The notes below the pieces were generated by a model, which was given only the letters and a program-made list of their open reading frames with translations, did not search any database and was not told the origin of the DNA. This document shows positions 24,801 to 36,272 of a stretch of 64,000 nt of DNA, one piece after another (position 1 is the first letter of the stretch; every line of letters begins with the position of its first letter). The stretch comes from Dermatemys mawii (Eukaryota > Chordata > Testudines > Dermatemydidae). The stretch spans positions 14,007,808-14,071,807 of the forward strand of contig ML677373.1 in the NCBI GenBank assembly GCA_007922305.1, given 5' to 3'. Both the position numbers and the translations under genes were made by a program.

Positions 24801-27800
24801 TGGAAGACACCATAGAAAGCAGCGCTGCCTTGGCCAGCGGGAGGGAAGGGTAGGGTAGACAAGATAACCTAATGGGTCTTTCCCATCTCTCGGTTATATT
24901 CATCATATTAGAGTCAGCACCAAAATCCCAGCCTAGAATATGTGTCCTTCATGTACTTTCCCCAGCTTTCTTATCAGCTGATCTGCTTCCCCCTTTCCAA
25001 GCAGAGACTATTTGTTTACACACACGCAGTTTGAGATTAACGCCAACAGGCACTGCCTCTCTCTAACAATACTGATGATATTTGAGGAGGATGAAGCCGC
25101 TGAGGGACACTTTGGGTGACACGTCCAGGGTCAGGGCTTTCCCGCCTCACTGTAGTCTATATTTAAATTAAGCTTGGACCAAAATGTCTCTCAAACCCCT
25201 TCCCCCGGCTTAGCCTCTGGTGGCTGAGATTGTCCCTGTGCCAGGATTGGCTCTAGGCCTTAGCTTTCCTCTTTGTGCTGGAACCACACACAGTTGCTGG
25301 AAGCCTGGCTGGTTATGTGATTGCTACCTACATGGCCACCATCCCTGTTTCTGAGCAAAATAGTTACCATTTCCCACCCGTCCCTTCCTGGAAGCTCTTT
25401 GGTGGACTTCAAAGTGGGCCTCATCCTTCCTGATTGAATTTACCTTGTTATCTCTAGCCTGATTCTTGCCTGCATATTTATACTTGCCTCTGGAGATTTC
25501 CACAACATTCAACTGGTGAAGTGGGTCTTCGCCCACGAAAGCTTATGCTCCCAAACATCTGTTAGTCTATAAGGTGCTACAAGACTCTTTGTTGCTTTCA
25601 AAGAACTTGTATCCCTATTTTTGTCCCAGAAATGTAGCTATCTGTAGCTTCCCAAACCTTATCAGGGAAGCTGCTGAGGTTAGGTGCTGAAGGAACGTGC
25701 TAGTCAAAGAAAAACCCATTAGAACCGCCCCTCTAGGCAGGCCAGGCACAAGTGGGGAAGGGGGGAGGCAAAAGGGACATTGTTTCCCCCCCAACCCCCA
25801 AACAGGGGGCCCCACATTATTGTCAGGCCAAAATATGTACAAAGTTATTCAATGTTAAACAATGGAACAGCAGCAGACTGGTGTGTCTTCATCCTTTCAC
25901 AGCTAACCGTTGACACAGGAGCCGAGTTTTCCTTTTTTAAACTCTTAAAATCCGAGAGTTTCCAGGGGTCTAACTAGCCCTTGGACTCCTGCATGGTGGT
26001 TTTGTTTCTAAAATAGTGGACCTTCCAGGGTCCCAAACTACTTTCCCCCACTCCAAGTAATGGGACCCTTGAGCCACCCCTGCATCTAGGTCACACTGCT
26101 TCACACAGAATAGCCCTCTTCCATTGCTCCTGGCTCCCATAGTCTCACAGACCATCAGGCCTTGTGAAGGATTCTATAGGGAGGTGAATATGTGTGGCTG
26201 GTAGTTGTGGTCCCATCTGCGTGTTTGACCGTTTAGTGTAGAAGGGCCCAAACCACATGTTCACCAAATCCAAGTTTTCAGCATGAAGAGACATGGTCAA
26301 AATACAGCCTGATCCTGCCTTCATTGCAAGACTGATCCGTGGTGTAACGGGCCCCCGCAGTGTGGCAGCGTTTTACACTGAGGACAAGATCTAAATATTT
26401 TCCACCATGGGGAGTAGCAGTATTTCCCTGGGCTCTTTGTGTGTGGGATGGTGTTGGAATCCCTGCTGTTCCAGCAGTTAGTGATGAGATGGAAGGGGTG
26501 GGGGGACAGAGTTTACTGCAGCACATAAATCTGTTTAGTTTTATCATCGGTTGAGAGAAGAAACATGGCCCATAATTGTAACTACGTGACTGGGAGAAAG
26601 GTCTTGGGTTGTCCTATGGGATGTACCACTAATACATTATAACAGGGGTGGCCAAACTCGTGAGCCAAATGCTGCTCTTTTACCATTGAAGTGCGGCTCG
26701 CGGAACCCCCCATGCCCCTGACCCCATTCTCCACCTACCAGACTGGGGAAGATTGGGAAGCCCAGGACCTCTGCCTGCAGCAGGGTGGTGGGGTAGAGCC
26801 TTCTTCCTAGTGGGGCGGGGGGTCTTGGGGCTTCAGCCCTACGGTCTCAGGACTTCAGCAGGAGGGGGACTGAAGCCTGGAGCTCCGTCAGGAACCTCCC
26901 GCAGGGCTGAAGCCTGGAGGCTTGGCAGGTGAGGCCTGGCTCCCGAACTTCAAAAGATTGTTGTATGCAGCTCAGGGGGGATCACTACCTTTGGCCACCC
27001 CTGCACTATAAGATCTTTGCTCACCCCATCTGTACTTCAGTTTTCCCATCTGTAAAGTGGGGCTAATGCTGTCATCACAAGGGTGTTGAGGGTTAACCAG
27101 TAACACCAGTAGAGCTCTCTGATTCTCAGAGACTGCTGGCAATGCAAGGAGGAGGAGTTGTTTTTTATCGCTGTTATTCAGTGAAGATCTGCTAATGATG
27201 TTCCCATGGAGATAAAAGAGCAGAAACATCCACTGAACTCTTGAACAGTTTGCAAAGTGTTTAGCTTTCGCAAGGGCTGCCCTTGATATGCTCTGACCTC
27301 AGCAAGGGGAAGAAGTGTCACTGGGGAAGCTGTATGGTTAGAGGCCTGACAAGCCAGGCAGATAAAAGTCTAAACAAAACTTATAACCATAAACACAATG
27401 CAAAATAGAATCTTATAGGGCCCAGATGAGCCTGAAGTGGCAAGGTGTTTGTATGTCAAATAACAGTGGACACACAACATCTTACATTAATATCCTATCT
27501 TTCATCCGGAAGGATCCCATAGTATTTTACAAGACATCACTGAAGTGCAGCCACCTCTGAGGTGGAGTGCAGCAGCTGCTTATGGCACTACAGTGGGAGG
27601 ACTTAAGAAAAGTGCTATGGGATCTTTTATGTCCATGTAGTGCAGATGGGATGTTGGTTTTAGGGCCCCACCTCAAAGACTTTGCATAAGAAGCTATGTG
27701 TATATGTCTAAAAAATGTGAAGGGCTAAGTCAACTGTGCCAGGATTCAAACCTGTCATTTCAAGGTGTTGTTTCAACCCAGAAGCTTCTAAACCAGCCCC

Positions 27801-30800
27801 TCCAGCAATGGTTTGATGGGCAGAGGGCTAGAAGAGTAGATGAACAAACAAACAAAATAGTGGGTGGGTGACTGGCTGGATGGAAAAGGAGAGAGAGACC
27901 GATTGATGAGTATATGGAGGAGAGATCAGATGGATTGGCACATGGACGAAAGAATAGACACTAAGATCAGTGGTTGACTAGCTAGATGGAAGAGAGAGTA
28001 GCAAGAAATGAATGGATAAATGGCTGACTGAAAAGACTTACTGTGTAACAGGTGAGGGATTGAAAGAAAGATGGGTGCAAGGAAGGGGATAATTTGGTAG
28101 CATAATACAGAGACTTAGGGTCAAAGAAGCAATTTCATTCCATTCTTCTTCATTGTCAGCAGCCGCTTCCTCCAGCCACCAGCACAGATGAAGAATTGCA
28201 ATTGCAGATAGCACTCAGCCTGAGCAAAAAGGAGCATGAGAAGGTACCCCACACCCAGCAGATCAAAGGGCACTTTCCTCTTCAGGAGTTTCTAAAGGGA
28301 CCTTTGGAGTATTAAACCTTGTGCAACTTTCTGCCTCGCTTGGTGTCGTCCTGGGAAGTGGTCTATCCCAGTCCTTCTGCTTCTGGTACCTGCTTGGCTG
28401 TAAACTTACTTTCACTGCTCTAAAGCTGGCCGATGATCACTCCTAACAGTGGATTTAGCGGAAAATGTGCAAATACAGCAGTAAAATAAAACAAGGCTGC
28501 TGCTGGCTAATGCCTGAAACCGTAACACCCGCCAGCAGCCTCTGCCCCAGTCTCTCTGCAGAGAGTCAGTGCACATTGGTGATCATTTATCCTGTGTCTT
28601 TACTGTTCACATCCCAGACATATGCACTGTCCATTTTGACTGCAGGAAGTGAGGGCATGTCAAGGAGAGAACTCACTGCTCCAGAGGGCACTGGAAGAGA
28701 CCCAGCCGGGTATCGAGGAGGAGAAAGAAGAGGATAAGATGAAGAAAAGTCAGGTGAAAAGCTTTAGCTGGTGGTCTGGATGGCTGTGGAGATATATAAT
28801 GGGGGTACAGAACATTTCATCTCTTGGTCTTTGGTTCAGATCTATCCTAGATTGGTAATAAGCAGAGGGATAATTACTTGATGGCTGTTGAGTGATGTAT
28901 GTGACTTGATCTGGTGATCTCAACGTAATTCTTCATGTCTGCATGATTAACAAAAAAAAGACTCTCCATAACAGTTTACACCTCATTAGCAGCCGAACCA
29001 GGGAAAGTGAATTACTCCTGGATTGTCCCTCCAGAGTGGGCTTGAACAGGCTGGGAGACACTTTGCCCTGTTTCTGCTCTGCTGTATTTGTTTTGTGCAT
29101 ATGTAGAGGAATTTAGCTGGCCTTGCTGTCCCCCTGGCTGTGTGCACAAGCACTGCGTTCACTTAAAGCTTTAGCAGATTTTAATTTAAATGACGTATTT
29201 CTTGACTACGGAGAGGAGCCAAATCAGACCATTCCTGCCCAGCTCTGAGATCTAAGGTTAGGTTGCTTCTCTGCAGGAAGTATAGGGTGAGGTCTGGCGT
29301 TACCTGGGAAAAAACCCTCTAGTAGCCCCTTTCACTCCAGGAGCAATATGAGTCGAGGTCTTTCAGGTATCCCTGAGCTTTAACTTGTTTCTTTTTCTCC
29401 TTACAATTCTAGTCCTCTATTGTGGAGCTGGCAGATATTTTTGGACCAGCACCAGTAACTTCCACCCATGTCTCAGCTGATCCATGGGATATTCCAGGTG
29501 GGGGCAACTCTCAATCTGCTGATGCTTGGGAGAATGGCAGAAACTTCTCCCCTCCAGCTCTGTCCTTGTCCAATTCTTGGGAACCTAACAGTAAGAGTCT
29601 TTGCTTGTGTTCTCTCTGTCTGCCCTTTCCCCTTATCCTCTGCTCATTCACTGCATTCTCATAGCAGCTTTTAACCACACCCGGGCTACTGAACAGAAAG
29701 GAGAAATGAAGGAAGAAGGGTGACAAATGGTAAACATGGGCTGATTACTAAATGTGCCCTGCCTTCTGACTTCATTTTATTGTATGTGTTTCTTTCCTGA
29801 TTACCTGCTTTTTTCTTCTGCTCCTCTCTATCCTATTTCCCTCTTTGCCCGAGGCCCGGCTGTGTTTCAGTTCTCTGCAGTGCCTTTGAATGGTTCCCTG
29901 CCTGTGTTCCACAACTTCCTGTGTGTCTTTCAGGTCTAAAGTCCAATGTGGAACCAGCTGGAGCCTCTTGGGGCCCCTCTGCAGACCCCTGGGCTCCAAT
30001 TCCTGCTGCTTCCAGGGATCCTCTAAACCAGATGGCAGCATCCATCAACCCAACCTCCGCGGGGCCTTGGGATCTTCCCCCCATAGTCTCCTCCTCCGCT
30101 GACCCTTGGGAGAAGACCCCCCTCTCTTCAAGTCTGTCATCAGCAGATGCCTGGGTAAAGGCATCCCCACCTTCTAAAGCTTCTGCTGATACTACTTCTG
30201 CTGCTGATCCTTGGGGAAGTGTCCTTGACAATCCCCCCAGGACAGGTAAGAGAAGTTCATTTTGTTTGTCAGTTTCCATTGCTACTTGAGGCTCGGGATT
30301 ATTCTTCCTGCCGTCCTCAGGATACTTACCATCACATCCCCTTCTTTTGGGATCTAATTTCCACTGACCCTCTCAAAATCTCAGCCAATACCTGTGTCTT
30401 GTATTTCCTTCCCAAGGAATGTCTTTGATGGTTCACTTTGCCTGCTCCACTCTGATTCTCTCTCCTGAGGAGGAGAATGTAGCAAATTTTTCGTCTAAAT
30501 CTTGAGCACACTGGGAGACCTAGACTCACTCTTAGGCCATGTCTGTGCACAAAATAGAGTAGTAGGGAAAGCGGTACAGCCCCCTGGGAGAAGAATAACA
30601 AACCACAGATCAGGTCTGTCCAGTGTATGGTGAAAGCCCTTGCAATGCCCAAAGGGGAAACCCCCAGGAGAACAGTAGAGTGTGATGGAGGAATTTACAT
30701 TAGTCCCACTGGGAAAAGAAAGCTACAAGAGTTGGACTGCACAGTGTGATACCAGTGCTGGTAAGGCCCACCTGCGGGAAACAGAGCCACAATGTGTAGA

Positions 30801-33800
30801 AGTGCAAATCTGCAGATAAAGGATACTTTCGGTGGGAACAAATTTCTTAGGGCTAGATTCTGATCTCATTTACACTGACATACATTCATAGTGAAATTAC
30901 CTTGAATTTAAATCCAAATGAATGAAACCAGAATCTGGCCCCCAATGAATTAACTTTTCCTTTCCTTCATTGTTCATTAATTATTATTATTTACGTATTA
31001 TTTGCATTGCCATTGTGCCTTGGAGCTATGGTACCAGGGCCCCATTATGGTAGGTGCTATACAAATACAACAAAAAATGGTCCCTGCCCAACTGAGCTCA
31101 GAATTTAAGTATTTCTCACCAATGATTCTTTTAGAAAAAGGAATTCAGGTAACTGACACTTATAGAATCATAGAATATCAGGGTGGGAAGGGACCTCAGG
31201 AAGTTCTAGTCCAACCCCCTGCTCAAAGCAGGACCAATCCCCAACTAATCATCCCAGCCAGGGCTTTGACAAGCCTGACCTTAAAAACCTCTAAGGAAGG
31301 AGATTCTACCACCTCCCTAGGTAACCCATTCTACTGCTTCGCCACCCTCCCAGTGAAATAGTGTTTCCTAATATCCAACTAAACCTCCCCCACTGCAACT
31401 TGAGACCATCACTCCTTGTTCTGTCATCTGCTACCACTGAGAACAGTCTAGATCCATCCTCTTTGGAACCCCCTTTCGGGTAGTTGAACGCAGCAGTCAA
31501 GTTCCCCCTCATTCTTCTCTTCTGCAGACTAAACAATCCCAGTTCCCTCAGCCTCTCCTCAGAAGTCATGTGCTCCAGCCCCCTATCTCCAGCACTCCTT
31601 TGGGTTGCAAGCTTTGCTCAGTCTATGCAGGCCTCAGGATGGAAATGAAGGGTGATGGGTTTCTGGAGTCATGGGGGCATGCTTGTGTCTACAGGTCTGG
31701 GATTGGTCTGAACATACTTTCCTTTTGCCCTCTGAGGCACTACCAGTCAGGGCAGCCTGTGAGGCTGCAGAGGATGGCACATATGAAGTGAGCCCTCCCT
31801 TGCATTCTAAGTTTCTCTATCTCATCCACTGGTATTGGCTGGTCAGTGGGTCGCTGTTTTGGACTCAATGGCTCATTCATACAGGTTGCTTCAGGATTCA
31901 CTGACCTATTTCATTCATTTCTCCCTCTCTCTGATGTTCTATGTTCTCCTTAACCCCTAACTCTCCATCTCTGCTTGTCTCGCCTTCTTTGTCCCTTTTT
32001 AAAATTGATTCCCTCTGTCCTTTGTGTTGTTTTCCTTCATCCCCTCTCTTCCTGCCCCTCGCTTCTGGGTCTGTCTGTCTTCTTTCTTCCTCTCCGCTTC
32101 AGGTGATGTCACTTTTGACTTGTTTGCGAAACTGCCACAGCCAACAGAGCAGCTGGATCACGAGAGCTCACAGGCCCCGTCCTCTGTCAAGCCTAGCAGC
32201 CCTGTTGGTAAGAGAGTCCTAAAAGATCAAGGGTGCTGGGGCCAAAAGGGTAAATAGGGCATTGTGTGGAACAGTGGGGAAGTCGGTGGGTGGGTCTGCA
32301 AGTGAGGGTGAGAGCTTCCCTGGGGCTCTGTGGGAGAGTGTATTTGTTTCATATTGTGGCATACAGCTGTGTGATTATAACTGACCATGGCGTATGGCTA
32401 TTGGCCCCATTGTCATAGTGTTGTACAATTTCATCTCTGTGTTAGACGTCTGACAAAAGGGTTAATGACCCCAAAGTGTTTGCACATGGGCGAAGGTGGA
32501 GTCCGCACAAGCTACTGTGTTTCTATTAGCTAGAAATACTTGGGATCAGATGGGAGCATAGGCACCAACTTTTCCCAGGGTGCTCGCACCCTGGACCCGG
32601 CCCAACTCCACCCCTTCCCCACCCCAATTCCAACTCCTTCCCCAAAGTCCCCGCACCAACTCCGCTCCCTCCCTGACCCTATTGGACCACTTCCACAAAT
32701 CCCTGCCCTGGCCCTGCCTCCTCCCTCCAAGCGTGCTGCGTTCCCCCTCCTCCCCCTCCCTTCCAGCTGCGTGAAACAGCTGTTTCACAGTGCAAGTGCT
32801 GGGAGGGAAGGGGGAAAAGCAGGATGCGGCGGCTCACTCAGAAGAGGAGGTGGAGCAGAGGTGAGCTGGGGCAGGGCAGGGAGCTGCCGGTAGGTGTTAG
32901 AGCACCCACCAATTTGGAGCACCCATGGAGTCGGCATCCATGAATAGGAGCAAACTTCCCTTGACATTTTGTCTTCTGAGTCTGGCAACAATGCATGTGC
33001 GAACTACTGCTGGGCAGACAGAGGACACAGCTTCCTGAAGCAAAGACTGCTACTGCTGAGCTAGACTCCCTGCAAGGACTTTTGTTAAGGAAAGATTGTC
33101 CCAGATAAAAGGGAAGCGTTTGTGAAGGCAACCCAGGCATGTGCTATGTGATTCTTCAAGACACAACAGTCAGCAGAGAGAGGCAACATCCCTTGGCTTT
33201 TGGTGCATTCAGTCTGCTGGATGCACTGTTTTGCTTCTCTCTCATGTGACATCCACACTTCTGCCTATTGAAATTTCTTATCCCTTCTCTGTTATGCTAT
33301 TAAGTCTCTGCTGTCTGTTCTAGATTTGGACCTGTTTGGCGACCTGATTCCCAGCACCAAGCAGAATGGAATTAAGAACACAGACGTTTTTGATCTTGCG
33401 GGCTTAGGAGACTCTCTTACTGGCTCCGACAAAGAGAGGAAAGATTGTAAAACTCCAGAGTCCTTTCTTGGCCCAACTGCCTCCTCCCTGGTGAATTTGG
33501 ACTCCTTGGTGGTTGCCCCCACAGCCCTGAAGACTCATAATCCATTTTTGTCAGGTAGGTCATGGGGCGCAGGGCCCAGTCAAAAAGGCCGCTGAAGGAT
33601 GTTGTGCAGTTTCTGAGGGTATGTCTACGCTGCAGCGTAAGCCCAGGGTTCAAACTCAGGCTCAAGCCTAATCCCCATTCTGTCTACACACAAATTGCAC
33701 TAACCCAGGGTCCCAGGACCCCACAGGGATGAAGGGTCTGAGTCTGAGTCAACCCAGGATCCAGGGTTCAAGCCCTGTTGCTTTGCAGTGTAAGCGCAGC

Positions 33801-34892
33801 CCCACTGAACTTGTGCTCTGGGAATCCGCAAAAAGTATCCCACAGTCCCATGGGCCAGCTTTCTTTGTCCAAGTTTGGTGGACAGTCATATTTTCCCATG
33901 CTGCACGATGCACAAAAGGCTAGGGCAGCCACATTCTGGGTGGGTGCTAGGAAATCTGGGATATGGTTGTTGAACTTCGGCCTGCACAATGCAGTGTAGA
34001 TGCTGGAGCCCCAGGCTGGGGGACCCAGAGCTCAGCAGTTCCTAACATGGGGTTACAAATGAGTGTAGATGCTCAAGCCCTAAGTTAACAAATCCAGGGT
34101 TTGCTAACTTGAGTTCTACTAACCCTGGACTTACATTGCAGTGTGGATGTACCTTGGTGGGCTATGTAAGGATGACACGTGAGACCTGCAGGGGCTGATG
34201 TGAATGGCATGTGGACCCTTGGGAACGTTTTCACAATGACTTGGTTTAACATGCAGAACCTACAGTGACTGAGCTCTGCCCTTCATATCATAGTGAAAAA
34301 AAAAACCACAGGAAAGTTCTGATCCTGGCCAGGAAACGGAGGCCAGCCTGAAACTCATGGCTGAGACTTTGGTTTGAACTTAACTTATCAAGCTAAATTT
34401 TTCAGTCTCCTGTCTGAATTTCTGGGGTTGAGTCAAACCCTGAATGTTCCTGAATCATCAGTTTAATAGCAGTATGTTCTGAGACCAGTGACCAGCCTTG
34501 ACCTTTAACCCTATCCCCTAACTTCCCATCTAGTAAGCTGTATCCCTGATGATGCTGTGTACTTTCTCCTGACAGGTCTCCGTGCACCTTCTCCCACAAA
34601 CCCATTCAGCATCAGTGACCAGACCAAACCAACACTCAATCAGATGAGGACCAGCTCCCCAGTGCCAAGCATGGCCGTGGGGATGACCATGAACTCCATG
34701 ACCTACAGTGCTTCACTCCCTCTTCCGCTCAGCAGCGTCCCAGTGACCCTCCCTGTCTCCATGAGTGCCTTCCCGCAGGCCGGAGCAGGGCCCTTTCTGC
34801 AGCTACCCAGTAACTTGCCTCAGCCTTTGTTGCCACTGACTGGCTCTGCTCTTCCCCCTGCATCACAGGGGGTGATGAACCCTTTCCTCTGA
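21836..34892 (+). CDS. EPN3: Epsin-3, endocytic adaptor (9 coding exons, complete)
   Basis: Epsins bend plasma membrane and link ubiquitinated cargo to clathrin and AP-2. Exons: 21836-22409, 23396-23514, 28160-28243, 28646-28753, 29413-29590, 29934-30245, 32103-32207, 33324-33554, 34576-34892 (TGA), 675 aa against about 632 in human. All introns are GT-AG with phase kept. An ENTH domain occupies about residues 12-144; the PtdIns(4,5)P2-contact residues known from epsin-1 (R7, K11, R25, N30, R63, K69, H73) are present. Two ubiquitin-interacting motifs share the EELQLQ core (about 214-228 and 242-256). The middle region carries four DPW and two DAW tripeptides for AP-2 binding. IVELADIF and LVNLDSLV resemble epsin clathrin boxes. 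Three NPF motifs (566-568, 579-581, 672-674) would bind EH domains, the last at the C terminus as NPFL. Overall order and the [20 protein letters not shown] start favour EPN3 over EPN1/EPN2, as does synteny. No disabling change is seen. Confidence 0.95.
23925..24010 (+). mobile_element. CR1 LINE 3' end fragment
   Basis: The segment contains ggctagatgagcatcatgg, tccttcctggccttaaagtc and tatggaatcg, matching the 3' untranslated end of sauropsid CR1 elements in sense orientation. It sits in EPN3 coding intron 2. Confidence 0.65.
25395..25605 (+). mobile_element. Retroelement 3' fragment with hammerhead-like motif
   Basis: The run from aaagtgggcctcatccttcc to tgttagtctataaggtgcta matches a very abundant turtle repeat I recall. 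Its core at 25513-25549 reads ctggtgaagtgggt, cttc, gcccacgaaagc, which folds as a hairpin between a CUGRUGA-like word and GAAA. The element class is uncertain; a Penelope-like origin is possible because such elements carry hammerhead ribozymes. Confidence 0.55.
26635..27011. mobile_element. Non-autonomous hAT DNA transposon with TIRs and TSD
   Basis: The element spans 26643-27003. Its ends are perfect 14-bp inverted repeats, caggggtggccaaa and tttggccacccctg. It is flanked by 8-bp direct repeats, cattataa (26635-26642) and cactataa (27004-27011), differing at one base. An 8-bp duplication with CAGGG ends is the hAT hallmark. The interior is GC-rich with no transposase frame, so it depended on a trans-acting transposase. 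It lies in EPN3 coding intron 2. Confidence 0.88.
27485..27700 (+). repeat. Ancient interspersed repeat remnant (L2/CR1-like tail)
   Basis: Words such as gatcccatagtattttacaa and gatcttttatgtccatgtag resemble old amniote LINE tails. Divergence is high and borders are vague. Confidence 0.3.
27840..28070. repeat. Degenerate ATGG/GACT-type tetranucleotide tract
   Basis: An irregular run of gatgga, tggctg, tggatgga and gatagac-like words, with (aaca)n at its start, looks like a decayed tetranucleotide satellite just upstream of EPN3 exon 3. Confidence 0.5.
30850..30943. mobile_element. Short palindromic MITE with GGGCYAGATTCTG ends
   Basis: The left end gggctagattctgatctcat and the right end, read on the opposite strand as gggccagattctggtttcat, are inverted repeats with few mismatches; the whole unit is about 94 bp. 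It matches a common sauropsid inverted-repeat element. A relative lies at 59099-59174. Confidence 0.6.
30965..31115. repeat. Ancient SINE/LINE-like repeat remnant
   Basis: The segment with ttattattatttacgtatta, ggtaccagggccccattatg and gtgctatacaaatacaac resembles a widespread sauropsid repeat whose consensus reads aggcactgtacaaacac. Family assignment is uncertain. Confidence 0.4.
31158..31590 (-). mobile_element. CR1 LINE 3' region, antisense
   Basis: It opens with atagaatcatagaatatcag, the reverse complement of the CR1 3' terminal ATTCTATGATTCTAT microsatellite, followed by ggaagggacctcaggaagtt and caaccccctgctcaaagcag, the standard antisense CR1 tail. It runs through cctcagcctctcctcagaag. 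Only the 3' end is present, as usual for 5'-truncated CR1. It lies in EPN3 coding intron 6. Confidence 0.88.
32558..32941. mobile_element. GC-rich inverted-repeat element, copy A
   Basis: It begins ataggcaccaacttttcc and ends acccatggagtcggcatcca, imperfect inverted ends. The centre holds gaaacagctgtttcacag, a palindrome. It is about 75-80% alike by eye to copy B at 55711-56090 in the same orientation, sharing gtgaaacagctgtttcacag-type centres and gctgggagggaagg words. No coding capacity is seen, so it was probably a non-autonomous DNA transposon. Confidence 0.6.
33616..34156. mobile_element. Non-autonomous DNA transposon with about 24-bp TIRs
   Basis: The left end ggtatgtctacgctgcagcg and the right end, read on the opposite strand as ggtacatccacactgcaatg, are inverted repeats with several mismatches, enclosing about 540 bp without a transposase frame. 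It is inserted in EPN3 coding intron 8. The superfamily is not assigned because I saw no convincing target-site duplication. Confidence 0.6.
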
Positions 34893-35549
34893 AATCTCTG
34901 GATCTGTGTTACATGTAGTCTCTCTTGTCCCGCCTCCAGATATTACGGAAATCTTCGTGTGTTCTCATGCAAAGGCCTTGTGGGCACCAGTTCTTTAGTT
35001 GTGATGCAGGAAACCATTCACCTGCAACTCCTAACCCAACACCTGCCCAGGTCACAGAGACACAGTTAGCATGAATCTCCTTGCCTGAAGTGCTATAGAA
35101 GTACCTGTTCCAGCATGGTGGGTAAAGGACGGCTAGATCTGCCTCTGATGGCAGTAAGGGCTCTCTTGTCATCATCTGGCATTCCCATGATCTGCAGAGT
35201 AGATGGAGGGTCCCTAAGAAAGGGCTTTAATTATCTAAGGCCCTCCACTCTCCAGCACCATATGGAGAGCCCAGTATGAAGCATCTTAACAGACATTTAT
35301 TAGTCTCCATAGATCTCTTAGAGATCATCCTAGGCCTGTCAGTGGGAAGGGGAATCCTGTAATCTGCATGGAAGGTGCAATTACTTGTTGAGACTTGCAG
35401 CCCCAGTGCTTGCTGGAAGTCAGGGTGTTCCTTAGAATCCCTTTCCTCTGCAGCCCCCTGTATGCTTTCCCCCCTGGCCTTGGGGATGACTGAGCTCAGA
35501 TCCCGAGAATCCTCTTCCTGTCCTGCTGTCACCCATATATTCCTCTATT

Positions 35550-35790
35550 TGGATGCTAATATGTGGGACCCTTTTCTCTGCTTGTCTTATCCAGATGTCT
35601 TCGTCCCCCACATCTGGGTGTCACTCTTGGGAACCCGGTTTCTCCACTGCTGTCACCTGGATGTTACTCTGCTTGGGTGCTAGTCTTTGGAAACCTTTTC
35701 CGCTGATGCTGTTATCTGTACTGTTCTCCATGGGGCACTGACCTCTGGAACGCTGATTCTTTGTGGATGTGTTCGTCAGCCTTGGTGCAG
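35550..35790 (+). repeat. Decayed minisatellite, about 60-bp unit, four copies
   Basis: Related units start at about 35550 (tggatgct), 35615 (tgggtgtc), 35674 (tgggtgctagtc) and 35731 (ggggcactgacc), spaced 65, 59 and 57 bases. Each continues through a ttggaaccctttt-like block and a ctgctgtcatc-like block. Confidence 0.6.
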
Positions 35791-36266
35791 ATCCTCACAG
35801 CCTGACCCCATCTCCTTTAAACTCAACAAGAGACAAAACCCTTCTGCGACAACCCACCCAGGCCTGGATAGTTTCAGCTACTGGATCCCAGTTTCAGCCA
35901 GTCAAAGCTCTCCTGCCAGGACTGCTGTGCTGTGTGGGAAATACATTGGAGTGGGGGAGGAGGGGCTAAGGAGCTGGGACTGTGGGGTAGGGATAGTGTA
36001 AGGTTAGCATCCTGAGCACCAGCTGTGTCTTACTTTGAGGACTCCACGCATACTCCATTAGACCCGTGTGCAGAGGGAGGTGATGCCTCTGACACTCACA
36101 CAGCAGAGGGATGGGTGATGGGACAAGGAAGGGAGAGTTGCCGTGCAGTTGTTAGCTCTTTAGTGCATACGTTTTACACTTCTCTAAGGCGGCAGCTGTA
36201 GCAGCACAGTAAGGGAGACTTTGTGGCTATAACCGAACTTAGGAAAACAGAAACTGACTGTAAAAC

Positions 36267-36272
36267 AATAAA
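36267..36272 (+). terminator. Candidate EPN3 polyadenylation signal
   Basis: AATAAA lies within gtaaaacaataaaatatc, about 1.37 kb after the EPN3 stop. A second AATAAA at 37594-37599 (ggaacaataaacatgg) is an alternative. Confidence 0.4.

Noticed and set aside
29833..30279. 148-codon open frame on the - strand
   Set aside because: It is antisense to EPN3 exon 6, whose DPW-rich coding sequence explains the openness.
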